In this document: positions 34,026 through 43,206 of the stretch, piece after piece
Layout: every line of letters begins with the position of its first letter
Position numbering within the stretch: position 1 is the stretch's first letter
DNA from: Anaerotignum sp.
Lineage (GTDB): Bacteria; Bacillota; Clostridia; Lachnospirales; Anaerotignaceae
Direction of reading: 5' to 3'
Assembly (NCBI RefSeq): GCF_017483025.1
Contig: NZ_JAFUMA010000066.1
Span: forward strand, 62,001 to 126,000
Length of the DNA stretch: 64,000 nucleotides
Program-made: the position numbers and the translations under genes
The notes under the pieces: model-generated
The model's input: the letters and a program-made list of their open reading frames with translations, nothing else
The model's database searches: none
What the model was told of the DNA's origin: nothing

Positions 34026-34054
34026 ATGATATCTTATTCCTAACTTCCTGTCAA
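34026..34054 (-). promoter_or_regulatory. Promoter of the NiCo riboswitch and CDF gene
   Basis: TTGACA and TATCAT separated by 17 bp on the minus strand. The rest of 33980-34140 is AT-rich without other features. Confidence 0.7.
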
Positions 34055-34140
34055 GGTGTCAAAAAATCTTTTTTCTCAATTACGAATTCCAATTTATCGT
34101 TTCATTCATCTTACCATATCCTACTCCCCATTTCAACGCA

Positions 34141-34177
34141 CAAAAAACTCCTGCCTCATCTGGAAGCAGGAGCTTTT
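34141..34177 (-). terminator. Terminator of the hemW-hrcA-dnaJ cluster
   Basis: On the minus strand CTCCTGC/GCAGGAG with loop TTCCAGATGAG is followed by TTTTTTG, directly after dnaJ. Confidence 0.85.
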
Positions 34178-34179
34178 TA

Positions 34180-35358
34180 TCAATCATCCTTAAACAAATC
34201 TTTCATTTTTTCCGTAAAGGATTTCTTTTCTTTTTCTTCTTTTACAGATTCGGGTTCCACTGTAGCTGTAGGTGTATCACCATAGAACTGGCGCAGCAGA
34301 TCTTTCTGTCTTTCGCTCATATCTGTAGGGATCTTCACCTTCAGTGTCACAATCTGGTTACCTCTTACCTTAGGATTTCTCAGGTTGGGCACACCCACAC
34401 CACGCAGTGTCACCACTGTATCTGGCTGTGTACCGGGCTTGATGGTATATTTCTGTTCACCGTCAATGGTTTTGATGATGATATCGCCGCCCAGGGCTGC
34501 CTGTACGAATGTGATAGGCACATCGCAATAGATATCGAAGCCTTTACGGATAAATACGCGATTCGGCTGCACATATACCGTTACCAGCAGATCGCCGTAG
34601 CCACCGCCGTTTTCGCCGATTTCGCCTTTGCCTGCCAGACGGATGGTCTGACCGTTATCGATACCCTTAGGTACATTAACTTCATATTTCTTTGTTTTGC
34701 GTACTTTACCAGTACCACGGCAGGTATTGCAGGGATCTTTGATAATCTTACCTGTACCGCCGCATTTGGAGCAGGTTCTTACGGATGTTACAGCACCAAA
34801 CATGGACTGCTGCATCACTCTTTCCTGACCAGTACCGTTACAGGTAGGGCAGCTTTCCGCATGGGTACCTTCCTTGGTGCCTGTGCCATGGCAGGTATCA
34901 CACTGGTCATAAATCGCTACAGATATTTCTTTCTTACAGCCGAAAACAGCTTCTTCGAAGGTCAGCTGGATGCTTACGTTTACGTCTTTGCCTCGTCTGG
35001 GGCCGTTTCTTCTTGCGCTGCCGCCGCCAAAACCGCCGCCGAAGCCAAACATGCTGCCGAAGATATCGCCCAGGTCGCCCATATCGAAGCCCTGACCATA
35101 GAAGCCGCCGCCTCCGCCCATGCCGCCCTGTTCAAAGGCTGCATGACCAAACTGGTCATACTGGGCACGTTTCTGGCTGTCGCTCAGTACCTCGTATGCT
35201 TCGTTGACTTCCTTGAATTTTTCTTCTGCTTCTTTATCCCCGGGATTCTGGTCAGGATGGTATTTTACCGCCATTTTACGGTAGGCCTTTTTCAGCTCCG
35301 CTTCTGTGGCATCCTTCTTTACGCCCAGTACCTCATAATAATCTCTTTTATTTGCCAA
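34180..35358 (-). CDS. dnaJ: Chaperone DnaJ (Hsp40)
   Basis: A 392-residue type I J-protein. The J domain has [10 protein letters not shown] with HPD; a Gly/Phe-rich stretch follows; four zinc-binding CxxCxGxG repeats read [24 protein letters not shown] and CNTCRGTG; then the substrate-binding C-terminal domain. It stimulates DnaK ATPase and delivers clients. I chose TTG at 35358, giving the standard [12 protein letters not shown] start with GGTGGTGA seven bases away; a GTG four codons upstream is the alternative. Confidence 0.94.
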   Translation of the reverse strand: MANKRDYYEVLGVKKDATEAELKKAYRKMAVKYHPDQNPGDKEAEEKFKEVNEAYEVLSDSQKRAQYDQFGHAAFEQGGMGGGGGFYGQGFDMGDLGDIFGSMFGFGGGFGGGSARRNGPRRGKDVNVSIQLTFEEAVFGCKKEISVAIYDQCDTCHGTGTKEGTHAESCPTCNGTGQERVMQQSMFGAVTSVRTCSKCGGTGKIIKDPCNTCRGTGKVRKTKKYEVNVPKGIDNGQTIRLAGKGEIGENGGGYGDLLVTVYVQPNRVFIRKGFDIYCDVPITFVQAALGGDIIIKTIDGEQKYTIKPGTQPDTVVTLRGVGVPNLRNPKVRGNQIVTLKVKIPTDMSERQKDLLRQFYGDTPTATVEPESVKEEKEKKSFTEKMKDLFKDD

Positions 35359-35407
35359 CTTTCTCACCACCTTGCCGGGGTCTTCCCCTATTTCTTAACG
35401 AGAAAGC

Positions 35408-35427
35408 GGGCGGGTACGTTCCCGCCC
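35408..35427 (-). other. Intercistronic hairpin between dnaK and dnaJ
   Basis: GGGCGGG/CCCGCCC around TACGTT with no T-tract. It may reduce dnaJ expression or protect dnaK mRNA. Confidence 0.5.
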
Positions 35428-35454
35428 TCTCTTATCTCGGACTGATATTCTCGA

Positions 35455-37290
35455 TTAGATTTCTTTGCCGTCGCCGTCAACTACATCGGGGCCTGCACCG
35501 TTTGCATCTGCGCCGCCCTGTGCAGCCTGTGCCTGCTGATACAGTTTTTCAGACAGTTTGTAGAATTCCTGTTTCAGGGATTCTGTTGCAGCTTTTACAT
35601 TTTCTGTATCTGCTTCTGTCATTGTTTCAGGTGTCAGGTCTTTTACAGCGTCTTTCAGTTTGCTCAGTTCAGCTTCAACTGTGGATTTGTCTGTGCCATC
35701 CAGTTTATCGCCCAGTTCTTCCATTGTTTTTTCTGTCTGGAAGATCAGAGAGTCAGCTTCATTTTTTGCATCAATAGCTTCTTTTCTCTTTCTGTCAGCT
35801 TCTGCGAACTGTTCCGCTTCTTTTACAGCTCTGTCGATTTCTTCATCGCTCAGGTTAGAACCAGCTGTGATTGTGATCTTCTGTTCTTTGCCTGTGCCCA
35901 GGTCTTTTGCGGATACGTTTACGATACCGTTTGCGTCGATGTCGAATGTTACTTCGATCTGAGGAACGCCTCTTCTTGCAGGAGCGATACCATCCAGTTT
36001 AAACTGACCCAGAGTTTTGTTATCTCTAGCCAGAGGTCTTTCACCCTGTACAACGTGGATATCTACTGCTGTCTGGTTGTCTTCTGCTGTGGAGAAGATC
36101 TGTTTTTTGTTTGTAGGGATTGTTGTGTTTCTGTCAATCAGTTTTGTTGCAACACCACCCAGAGTTTCGATACCCAGAGACAGAGGTGTTACGTCCAGCA
36201 GCAGGATGGAGCCTGCGCCTTCGTCGCCAGCCATCTTACCGCCCTGGATTGCAGCACCTACTGCTACGCATTCGTCGGGGTTGATGCCTTTGAATGGTTC
36301 TTTGCCTGTGTATTTCTTAACTGCATCCTGAACAGCGGGGATTCTTGTGGAACCACCAACCAGCAGAACTTTGTCGATTTCGCCTGTGGACAGGCCAGCA
36401 TCGCTCAGAGCCTGTTTTACAGGGCCCATTGTAGCGTCTACCAGGTCGTGTGTCAGTTCGTCGAATTTTGCTCTTGTCAGTGTTACATCCAGATGTTTGG
36501 GGCCATCCTGGTTCATTGTGATGAAAGGCAGGTTGATGTTTGTGGATGTTACTGTGGACAGTTCTTTTTTCGCTTTTTCAGCAGCTTCTTTCAGTCTCTG
36601 CATAGCCATTTTGTCTTTGGACAGGTCCATGCCTTCTGCTTTCTTGAATTCATCTACCAGGAAGTTGATGACTCTCTGGTCGAAGTCGTCGCCGCCCAGA
36701 TGTGTATTACCATTTGTTGCCAGAACTTCGATAACGCCATCGCCGATTTCGATGATGGAAACGTCGAATGTACCGCCGCCCAGGTCGTATACCATGATCT
36801 TCTGTTCGTTTTCGTTGTCCAGGCCGTAAGCCAGAGCTGCGGATGTGGGTTCATTGATGATACGTTTTACATCCAGACCAGCGATCTTACCAGCGTCTTT
36901 TGTAGCCTGTCTCTGAGAGTCGTTGAAGTAAGCAGGAACTGTGATAACTGCTTCTGTTACTGTTTCGCCCAGGTAAGCTTCTGCGTCTGCTTTCAGTTTC
37001 TGCAGGATCATAGCAGAGATTTCCTGAGGAGAGTAGCCTTTGCCTTCGATGTTTACTTTATAGTTTTCACCCATGTGGCTCTTGATGGAGCTGATTGTGT
37101 TGTCGGGGTTTGTGATCGCCTGACGTTTTGCTGTTTCACCGATCAGTCTTTCGCCGTTTTTTGCGAAACCAACAACGGAAGGAGTTGTTCTTGCGCCGTC
37201 ACTGTTTACGATAACAACAGGCTGGCCGCCTTCCATAACTGCTACACAAGAGTTAGTTGTACCCAAGTCAATACCAATAATTTTTCCCAT
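35455..37290 (-). CDS. dnaK: Chaperone DnaK (Hsp70)
   Basis: A 611-residue Hsp70. [17 protein letters not shown] opens the ATPase domain; [17 protein letters not shown] and [12 protein letters not shown] are the Hsp70 signatures; the peptide-binding domain and the lid follow, ending in a Gly/Ala-rich tail. Codon use is biased toward a small set, as expected of a highly expressed gene. It lies between grpE and dnaJ in the HrcA-controlled cluster. Confidence 0.97.
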   Translation of the reverse strand: MGKIIGIDLGTTNSCVAVMEGGQPVVIVNSDGARTTPSVVGFAKNGERLIGETAKRQAITNPDNTISSIKSHMGENYKVNIEGKGYSPQEISAMILQKLKADAEAYLGETVTEAVITVPAYFNDSQRQATKDAGKIAGLDVKRIINEPTSAALAYGLDNENEQKIMVYDLGGGTFDVSIIEIGDGVIEVLATNGNTHLGGDDFDQRVINFLVDEFKKAEGMDLSKDKMAMQRLKEAAEKAKKELSTVTSTNINLPFITMNQDGPKHLDVTLTRAKFDELTHDLVDATMGPVKQALSDAGLSTGEIDKVLLVGGSTRIPAVQDAVKKYTGKEPFKGINPDECVAVGAAIQGGKMAGDEGAGSILLLDVTPLSLGIETLGGVATKLIDRNTTIPTNKKQIFSTAEDNQTAVDIHVVQGERPLARDNKTLGQFKLDGIAPARRGVPQIEVTFDIDANGIVNVSAKDLGTGKEQKITITAGSNLSDEEIDRAVKEAEQFAEADRKRKEAIDAKNEADSLIFQTEKTMEELGDKLDGTDKSTVEAELSKLKDAVKDLTPETMTEADTENVKAATESLKQEFYKLSEKLYQQAQAAQGGADANGAGPDVVDGDGKEI

Positions 37291-37341
37291 GATAAATTCC
37301 TCCTAAAGAATATACAATGTTAATTTTCCAGTTGCCTAAAA

Positions 37342-37932
37342 TCAGTTTGCCACTTTAACCATACTGTGGCGGATCACTTTATCTTTATACTTATAACCTT
37401 TCAGCATTTCCAGAACCACTTCGTTTTCGCCGTAGTTTTCATCGTCTTCATGGGCCACTGCCGCGTGCAGGTTAGGGTCAAATTTTTCGCCCAGTGCCTT
37501 GATTTCTTCCACGCCAATGCCACGCAAAACTTCCTGGAACTGCGTCAAGGTCATTTTTACGCCTTTGAAGAACGCATCGTTTTCGTCAACTTTGCCTTCC
37601 TGTACGGCAACGGCTCTTTCCAGATTGTCGATAACGTTCAGCAGTTTTTCCACTGTGCTTCTCACGCCATCGTCATACATGCCGGCTTTTTCCTTTACCG
37701 TACGTTTGCGGAAGTTGTCGAATTCCGCCAGTGTTCTCTGATATTTATCCAGATTGTCCGCAGCCTGCTGTTCCAGTTTAGCGATCTTTTCCGCTGTTTC
37801 ATCCACAACTTCCGCTTCTTCCAGCACCTCTGCTGCTTCCACAGTTTCTGCTGCTTCTTCTACTGTTTCCACAGTTTCTTCCACAACAGCTTCCTGTGTT
37901 TCCAGATTTTCATCCTTTTTCATTTCTTCCAC
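37342..37932 (-). CDS. grpE: Nucleotide exchange factor GrpE
   Basis: A 196-residue protein that swaps ADP for ATP on DnaK. The first 55 residues are an acidic Glu/Val-rich tail, then a long coiled coil (KIAKLEQQAADNLDKYQRTLAEFDNFRKR) and the compact domain NLHAAVAHEDDE and KGYKYKDKVIRHSMVKV. The likely start is GTG at 37930-37932 after GAGGGAA; an ATG three codons later lacks a well-spaced site. Confidence 0.94.
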   Translation of the reverse strand: MEEMKKDENLETQEAVVEETVETVEEAAETVEAAEVLEEAEVVDETAEKIAKLEQQAADNLDKYQRTLAEFDNFRKRTVKEKAGMYDDGVRSTVEKLLNVIDNLERAVAVQEGKVDENDAFFKGVKMTLTQFQEVLRGIGVEEIKALGEKFDPNLHAAVAHEDDENYGENEVVLEMLKGYKYKDKVIRHSMVKVAN

Positions 37933-37947
37933 GTTGTTCCCTCATTT

Positions 37948-38997
37948 CTAGGTATTTTTGTTATTCCCATCGGATAGGTTCCGTAATACATTTTCAATAT
38001 TTTGCACCATTCCATTCAGAACGGAAATGACCTGTGAATAATCCATTCGGGTGGGGCCCACGATACCGATGGTACCTCTGGTATTATCCCCCATCTTATA
38101 CGTTGCCGTGATGACACTGCAGTCCTTCATGCCCTGCACACTGTTTTCACTGCCGATCAGAATCTGGATGTCATTCCCTTTGCTTTCTTCCAGCAATGTT
38201 ACCAGCTGATCCTTTTCTTCCAGTGTCTGGAACAAGGATTTCGCTTTCTGGATATCAGAAAATTCAGGGAAAGCCAGCATATTTCTGGCACCGCTCATGT
38301 GTACCTGAACCTTTTCTGCCGCCCGCATCGTGATTTCGATGGCCTTCAGGATGGGCTGCAGCAGTTCCTGATATTCCTGCAGTTCTGCCTGTATCTTGCT
38401 GATGACTACGCCGTCGATCTCATTCAGTGCGCATCCCTGCAACACTCTGTTCAGGCAGATGCCCATGTAAAAGATCTTTTCTTCGGAAGGCACACTGTCC
38501 ATTTTGATGACATGGTTCTTGATGAAATTATCACCCGTTGCAATGACCAGCAACAAGGATGTGCTGTCCAAAGGCAGCAAACGGATCTGTTTGATCCTTG
38601 TTCTCTGTCCCACAGGTTCAGAAACGAATGTTGTATAATTCGTCAGAAGAGACAATGCCTTCGCCGTTTCTTCCATCAGATAGTCTATCTGGCTGATATC
38701 TCTGGAAATCACACTTTGCAGATATTTCTGTTCTTCCTGGCTCAGCTCCTTCTGCTGCATCAGATGGTCAACATAAAGTCTGTAACCCATATCGGAAGGG
38801 ATACGACCGCTGGATGCGTGGGGCTGTAAGATAAGGCCCATTTCCTCCAGGTCGCTCATTTCATTTCTGATGGTCGCAGAACTGATACCTAAGTTATATT
38901 TCTTGGCAATGGTTCTGGAACCGACGGGTTCCGCCGTTTCAATATAGTCATTGATGATGGCCTGCAAAATTTGTATTTTTCTGTCGTTTAAAGCCAT
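37948..38997 (-). CDS. hrcA: Heat-inducible transcription repressor HrcA
   Basis: A 349-residue repressor. The winged helix near the N-terminus has IIEAVGSRTIA-like sequence (seen as AEPVGSRTIAKKYNLGISSATIRNEM), and the C-terminal domain shows GTIGIVGPTRMDYSQVI. HrcA binds CIRCE and represses the dnaK operon until heat shock occupies GroEL, which helps it fold. A CIRCE is located 25 bp upstream of the start, giving autoregulation. Confidence 0.95.
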   Translation of the reverse strand: MALNDRKIQILQAIINDYIETAEPVGSRTIAKKYNLGISSATIRNEMSDLEEMGLILQPHASSGRIPSDMGYRLYVDHLMQQKELSQEEQKYLQSVISRDISQIDYLMEETAKALSLLTNYTTFVSEPVGQRTRIKQIRLLPLDSTSLLLVIATGDNFIKNHVIKMDSVPSEEKIFYMGICLNRVLQGCALNEIDGVVISKIQAELQEYQELLQPILKAIEITMRAAEKVQVHMSGARNMLAFPEFSDIQKAKSLFQTLEEKDQLVTLLEESKGNDIQILIGSENSVQGMKDCSVITATYKMGDNTRGTIGIVGPTRMDYSQVISVLNGMVQNIENVLRNLSDGNNKNT

Positions 38998-39021
38998 ACC
39001 GTCGCCTCCTTTTCCATTTTA

Positions 39022-39048
39022 TTAGCACTCACTCAATTCGAGTGCTAA
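39022..39048. promoter_or_regulatory. CIRCE operator
   Basis: Perfect TTAGCACTC-N9-GAGTGCTAA, the binding site of HrcA, between the promoter and hrcA. Confidence 0.97.
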
Positions 39049-39060
39049 CTTACGTATATA

Positions 39061-39089
39061 AAGATAGCACTAGCCACCAAGGATGTCAA
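39061..39089 (-). promoter_or_regulatory. Promoter of hrcA-grpE-dnaK-dnaJ
   Basis: TTGACA and TATCTT separated by 17 bp on the minus strand, just upstream of CIRCE. Confidence 0.75.
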
Positions 39090-39149
39090 GTGCTAAATCT
39101 AAAAAAAGTCTCAATTTTATGGTATTTTAAGAAATTATTCACGATTTGT

Positions 39150-40286
39150 TTACAAGAGGAACTTTTCAAAAGCCACATTGCTCACATCGATGCCCCGTCT
39201 CGTCAGGCGGATGCCTTCTGCATTCTCTTCCAGCAATCCTTCCTGTTTCAATTCCTTCATCTGCCCGCCGTAAACTTCCTGCATTTCCTTCCCAAAACGT
39301 TCACGGAATCTTGCAAAGGAAACGCCTTCTGTCAAACGCAGCCCAAGAAACATAAATTCCGCCAAAGCGTCTTCTTCTGTAATGATTTCGATATCTTCTT
39401 TTAATAAGGAAACATCTCCATTGGCAGCGATATATTCCTGCAGATCATAAATATTATGGAAGCGCTCCCCTTCCATATAGGAGTGGGAACCCAGCCCCAT
39501 GCCCAGATATTCCTCCGCCTGCCAGTAGATACGATTGTGGCGGCTCTGTTTGCCTTTCTTCGCAAAATTGGAAATTTCGTACTGCTCGTAGCCTTTTTCC
39601 GCCAGATAATCCACCGCCCAGTGATACATTTTCCTGTCCAGTTCTTCCGATGCAGGCTCCAGCTGGCCTTTTTCATATCTTTCAAAAAAAGGCGTCCCTT
39701 CTTCAATAATCAAACTATAAGCAGAAATATGTTCAGGCTCTAAAGCAGTGATATTTTTCACTGTTTCCTGCCAGTCCGCCATGGTCTGATTTGGCAAAGC
39801 AAACATCAGATCCACGTTTACATTTTCAAAGCCTGCTTCTCTAACTGCTTTGTAATTCTCCAAAAATCCCTCAATGGTATGGATACGCCCCAAGTCCTTC
39901 AACAGCCTGTTCTGCCATGCCTGCACACCCATGCTCAGGCGATTGAAGCCCATTTTCTTCAGGGCAGTTGCCATTTCTCTATCCAACGTGCCGGGATTGG
40001 CTTCCGTTGTGATCTCCGCATCCTCTGCGATGTCCCAGCTTGCAAACACAGCCTGCATCAGCTGCTCCAGCAGGGGAATCTCCAGCGTGGTAGGCGTACC
40101 GCCGCCAAAGAATACGGAAACGACTTTTTTATTGGGATATTCTTTTCCTCTGGCTTTGATTTCTGCCGTCAGGGCATCCACATAGGCCTGCATCAGGCTT
40201 TCTTTCCCTGCCCAGGAAGGGAAATCGCAGTAAAGGCATTTCTGCCTGCAAAAGGGGATATGTATATATAAACCAACCGTATTCAT
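39150..40286 (-). CDS. hemW: Radical SAM protein HemW
   Basis: A 378-residue radical SAM protein with HIPFCRQKCLYCDF, whose CxxxCxxC binds the 4Fe-4S cluster, FFGGGTPT (SAM GGGTP), and the HemW domain SRHNRIYWQAEEYLGMGLGSHSY. HemW resembles oxygen-independent coproporphyrinogen oxidase but lacks its second-SAM features and acts as a heme chaperone in studied bacteria. It stands upstream of hrcA, a frequent Firmicute order. Its ribosome site GAGGAG lies inside the CAT-like gene remnant. Confidence 0.92.
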   Translation of the reverse strand: MNTVGLYIHIPFCRQKCLYCDFPSWAGKESLMQAYVDALTAEIKARGKEYPNKKVVSVFFGGGTPTTLEIPLLEQLMQAVFASWDIAEDAEITTEANPGTLDREMATALKKMGFNRLSMGVQAWQNRLLKDLGRIHTIEGFLENYKAVREAGFENVNVDLMFALPNQTMADWQETVKNITALEPEHISAYSLIIEEGTPFFERYEKGQLEPASEELDRKMYHWAVDYLAEKGYEQYEISNFAKKGKQSRHNRIYWQAEEYLGMGLGSHSYMEGERFHNIYDLQEYIAANGDVSLLKEDIEIITEEDALAEFMFLGLRLTEGVSFARFRERFGKEMQEVYGGQMKELKQEGLLEENAEGIRLTRRGIDVSNVAFEKFLL

Positions 40287-40287
40287 A

Positions 40288-40396
40288 TTATTTCAGCTCC
40301 TCGATCATTCTTGTCAGATTCTGGTGGAACTGGCAAATATGAGAACCATCAATAAACATATGATTCACTTCCACAGAGGGAAATCAATTTTTTCAT
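40288..40396 (-). pseudogene. Remnant of a chloramphenicol acetyltransferase-like gene
   Basis: Upstream of hemW, the minus strand reads VEVNHMFIDGSHICQ then FHQNLTRMIEELK and a stop (40288-40374). This is the C-terminal catalytic segment of the trimeric CAT family, with HxxxDG kept. Just upstream an AGGTGG site and ATG at 40396 begin MKKLISL in another frame, as CAT genes often start. About 500 bp of the middle is missing and the frames do not join, so it is an internally deleted relic. Confidence 0.65.
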
Positions 40397-40500
40397 AGAT
40401 CCACCTTTAAACTCAAATCTTTTCCCTAAATAGTACCATGGAAAAAGGGCTTTTTCAACGCCTGCCAAAAATGAAAAAAATATTAAAAATTCGCCGTTCC

Positions 40501-40529
40501 TTGAAAAACCGTAAAAATAATGTTAGAAT
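40501..40529 (+). promoter_or_regulatory. Promoter of the first LTA synthase gene
   Basis: TTGAAA and TAGAAT separated by 17 bp, about 40 bp before the start. Confidence 0.6.
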
Positions 40530-40567
40530 ATTTTGTTGTACTAAACTAAAAAAGAGGCTTGATATAA

Positions 40568-42463
40568 ATGGAAAAAATAAAAGAGTTCCGATCTAAAATA
40601 GAAACGTATCTCCAAAACAACAAGGCAGCCACCATTTTCATGTGGGCTTTGGTGTTGCTCTATCCCATATTTCTGACACTGACCAGCAACTACCTTTCCT
40701 TCCTTTCCGGGGAAGCACCCATGGAGCTGATGAATGCTCTGCTGACGCAGAATTTCGGCGCATTCCTGCTGGGTATGGTCATCGTTTATCTTTTCTTCGG
40801 CGTTTTCATCTGCCTTTGCAAGCGCATCCCTTTGGCAGCCTTCCTCACAGGCCTGTTTTTCACCATCATGCCCATCGTGGATCTGTTCAAAACCCACATC
40901 TTGAAAGAACACTTTCTCCCCTGGGATCTGCTGCTGGCGAAAAATGCGGACAGTTTTACCACCTTCCTGACCTCTCTGGAAGTGCCTGACGCTATGTGGG
41001 CCATCATCGCCTGCACCGTGGTTTATCTGATTATTCTGTTCCTGCTGCGCCCCACGCTGCCCCTGGAATGGAAAAAACGTATTTTTGGCGCGCCCATCCT
41101 GCTGGCCTGCCTATATCTCTTCACCATGAACAGCTCTGTTCGTGAATGCTACAATGCCTTTGGGCTTTCCCCCAAAGCACCTAACGACCAGACGACAAAC
41201 TACGCAGAAAACGGCTTCATCACTGCTTTTGTGCTGAATTTTTCTTCCCTGAACATGGGCGATCCCGCTAATTACAGCGAAAGCTATCTGGCAAAAGCCT
41301 TCGAGCAATATCAGCCCTCCGAAACCTCCGGAGCAGATTTCCAGAACCCCGATGTCATCGTCATCCTGTCTGAATCCTTCTGGGACCCTACCACCCTCAA
41401 CGGCGTGACCTATTCTGAAGATCCTCTGAAAAACTACAGACGCATCGCAGAAAACCATCCCAGCGGCAATATGGTCTCCTGCACCTTCGGCGGCGGCACG
41501 GTACGTCCCGAATTTGAAATCCTGACAGGCATGACCACAAGCATGCTGCCCTCCGGCAACGTGCCTTATCAGCAGTATGTTTTCGACGATATCTTTTCCT
41601 ATGCCCGCCATTTCAAAAACCAGGGCTATGATACCATCGGTATCCATACCTACCAGAAGGAATTTTACGAACGTGACCGGGCCTATCCTCTGCTGGGCTT
41701 CGATACCATCCTGGGGGAATATGACCTCCACGCGGAACACCATTGGAACAGCGGCCCCTATATCACCGATGAGACCATGACAGAAGAGATCATCTATCAG
41801 CTGGAACAGCCCCATGAAACAGGCATCTTCATTCAGGCTATCACCATGGAAAACCACGGCCTATATTATGATAAATATGACCCTTCCGACTGGGATATCA
41901 AGGCCTATTCTGATCTTCTTTCCGAAGAAGATACCAATATCCTGCAGAATTACTGCAAGGGCGTATCCGATTCCGATGCACAGCTGGGCAGACTGTATGA
42001 TTATGTGATGAATCGGGAGAAACCCACCGTCGTTCTCTGGTATGGCGACCATCTGCCTACCCTGGGCAACGACTTCCAGGTCTACAACTCCGTGGGCAAT
42101 ATCGCCTCCACCACCTCCTCCGACTGGACAACGGAAGAGAAATACAAAATGTTCTCCACTCCCTATGTCATCTTCAGCAACTATGACACAGGCCACGAAT
42201 ATCGTGCCGAAGGGGAACCCGTATCTCCTTATCTGCTGACAGCTCTCATGTGCGATTACATCGGCGCACCGGAAACCGTACGAACCAATTTCCTGCTGGA
42301 TCTGTATAGCGTCTGCCCCGTCATCAGCCCCTATTATGAACTGTACACAGAAGGCAGCGATGCAGCCACAAGAAATAAATACATCAAGCTCCACGAGCTT
42401 CTGACCTATGATGATCTGATGGGCGAACAATATTTGACAAAGGAATTTCTTCCTCAGGACTAA
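40568..42463 (+). CDS. LTA synthase family sulfatase-like membrane protein
   Basis: A 631-residue polymerase-type enzyme with five membrane helices in the first 200 residues and an extracellular alkaline-phosphatase-fold domain. DVIVILSESFW carries the metal-site glutamate, GGGTVRPEFEILTGM the catalytic threonine, HTYQKEFYERD and LWYGDHLPTLG the remaining metal ligands. LtaS-like enzymes transfer glycerol phosphate from phosphatidylglycerol to a growing polymer or sugar. The exact acceptor is unknown. A second, longer member of the family is at 53662-55917 with only the core in common. Confidence 0.88.
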   Translation: MEKIKEFRSKIETYLQNNKAATIFMWALVLLYPIFLTLTSNYLSFLSGEAPMELMNALLTQNFGAFLLGMVIVYLFFGVFICLCKRIPLAAFLTGLFFTIMPIVDLFKTHILKEHFLPWDLLLAKNADSFTTFLTSLEVPDAMWAIIACTVVYLIILFLLRPTLPLEWKKRIFGAPILLACLYLFTMNSSVRECYNAFGLSPKAPNDQTTNYAENGFITAFVLNFSSLNMGDPANYSESYLAKAFEQYQPSETSGADFQNPDVIVILSESFWDPTTLNGVTYSEDPLKNYRRIAENHPSGNMVSCTFGGGTVRPEFEILTGMTTSMLPSGNVPYQQYVFDDIFSYARHFKNQGYDTIGIHTYQKEFYERDRAYPLLGFDTILGEYDLHAEHHWNSGPYITDETMTEEIIYQLEQPHETGIFIQAITMENHGLYYDKYDPSDWDIKAYSDLLSEEDTNILQNYCKGVSDSDAQLGRLYDYVMNREKPTVVLWYGDHLPTLGNDFQVYNSVGNIASTTSSDWTTEEKYKMFSTPYVIFSNYDTGHEYRAEGEPVSPYLLTALMCDYIGAPETVRTNFLLDLYSVCPVISPYYELYTEGSDAATRNKYIKLHELLTYDDLMGEQYLTKEFLPQD

Positions 42464-42473
42464 ACGCAAAAAA

Positions 42474-42504
42474 GACGAGGTTTCTGACCTCGTCTTTCTT
42501 TTTT
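42474..42504. terminator. Bidirectional terminator after the LTA synthase gene
   Basis: GACGAGGT/ACCTCGTC around a TTCTG-type loop, then TTTCTTTTTT on the plus strand and A-rich on the other. Confidence 0.85.
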
Positions 42505-42505
42505 A

Positions 42506-43090
42506 TTAAATTTTCTTTCGGAACAACCCATGCTCACTGCAGCAAAGATAAATTTCCCCTCTGCGCTGGCGGGGCAAACGCACCTCACCGGACTGCTCAG
42601 GATAGAGCCGTACCACTGTGGCTCTGTCCCAAGAGACTAGGGCCGCAAAGGTGATATAATGTTCCTTCGTCATTTCATGGTCGAAGGTGATAAAATATTC
42701 GTTATCGATCTCTTCGATCTTGATATCGTGCATTTCGTCTGTTTCCTGCGCTTTCATAGGTGTCAGCTTTCTGCCGCAGCAGGAGATTTCGCCGCCCCCT
42801 GTGCTCCAGAAAAGATTCCCGCAATGCTCGCAGCGGATAAATTTCATTCGTTTCATATTCCCCGTTTCCACTCCTTTTTCGTGCAACTGTCCTTCCAGTA
42901 TCTTTTCGATATCCACACCGTATAAGGCAGAAATACCCTTCAGCATGGAAACATCAGGCAGGCCTGCGCCCCGCTCCCATTTGGAGACAGTGCGATCGCT
43001 GATCTGCAGCACCTCTGCCACCTGCTTCTGGGTCATGCCCCGTTCCTTCCGCAGTCGGCTCAGTAATTCTCCTGTTTTCATCATATCCAC
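42506..43090 (-). CDS. XRE regulator fused to a desulfoferrodoxin/superoxide reductase-like domain
   Basis: A 194-residue fusion. Residues 5-65 are an XRE helix-turn-helix (SRLRKERGMTQKQVAEVLQ, SDRTVSKWERG). Residues 87-105 form a desulforedoxin-type Cys4 site (CEHCG and SCCG). From 118 on the sequence follows the superoxide reductase fold with candidates for all center II ligands: His121 (EMHDI), His138 (DHEM), His144 (EHYI), Cys184 and His187 (CSEHGLF). It could be a transcription factor that senses superoxide, oxygen or iron through the metal sites. GTG at 43090 follows GGAGG; upstream in-frame codons are not needed. It is monocistronic. Confidence 0.78.
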   Translation of the reverse strand: MDMMKTGELLSRLRKERGMTQKQVAEVLQISDRTVSKWERGAGLPDVSMLKGISALYGVDIEKILEGQLHEKGVETGNMKRMKFIRCEHCGNLFWSTGGGEISCCGRKLTPMKAQETDEMHDIKIEEIDNEYFITFDHEMTKEHYITFAALVSWDRATVVRLYPEQSGEVRLPRQRRGEIYLCCSEHGLFRKKI

Positions 43091-43169
43091 GGCTCTCGCC
43101 TCCTTCTTCTTTATCATAATCGTTTCTTTTCCGAATAACAACAAACGCACCGTAGAGTTTTCTTCAATA

Positions 43170-43194
43170 GAAAAAGCCGTCCTGATGGACGGCT
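43170..43194 (-). terminator. Terminator of xerD
   Basis: AGCCGTCC/GGACGGCT with an ATCA loop on the minus strand, followed by TTTTTC. Confidence 0.85.
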
Positions 43195-43206
43195 GTATTT
43201 TTTCAC

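Noticed and set aside
37754-37951. Low-complexity frame opposite the grpE acidic tail
   Set aside because: Serine/threonine-rich complement of Glu/Val codons; no ribosome site.
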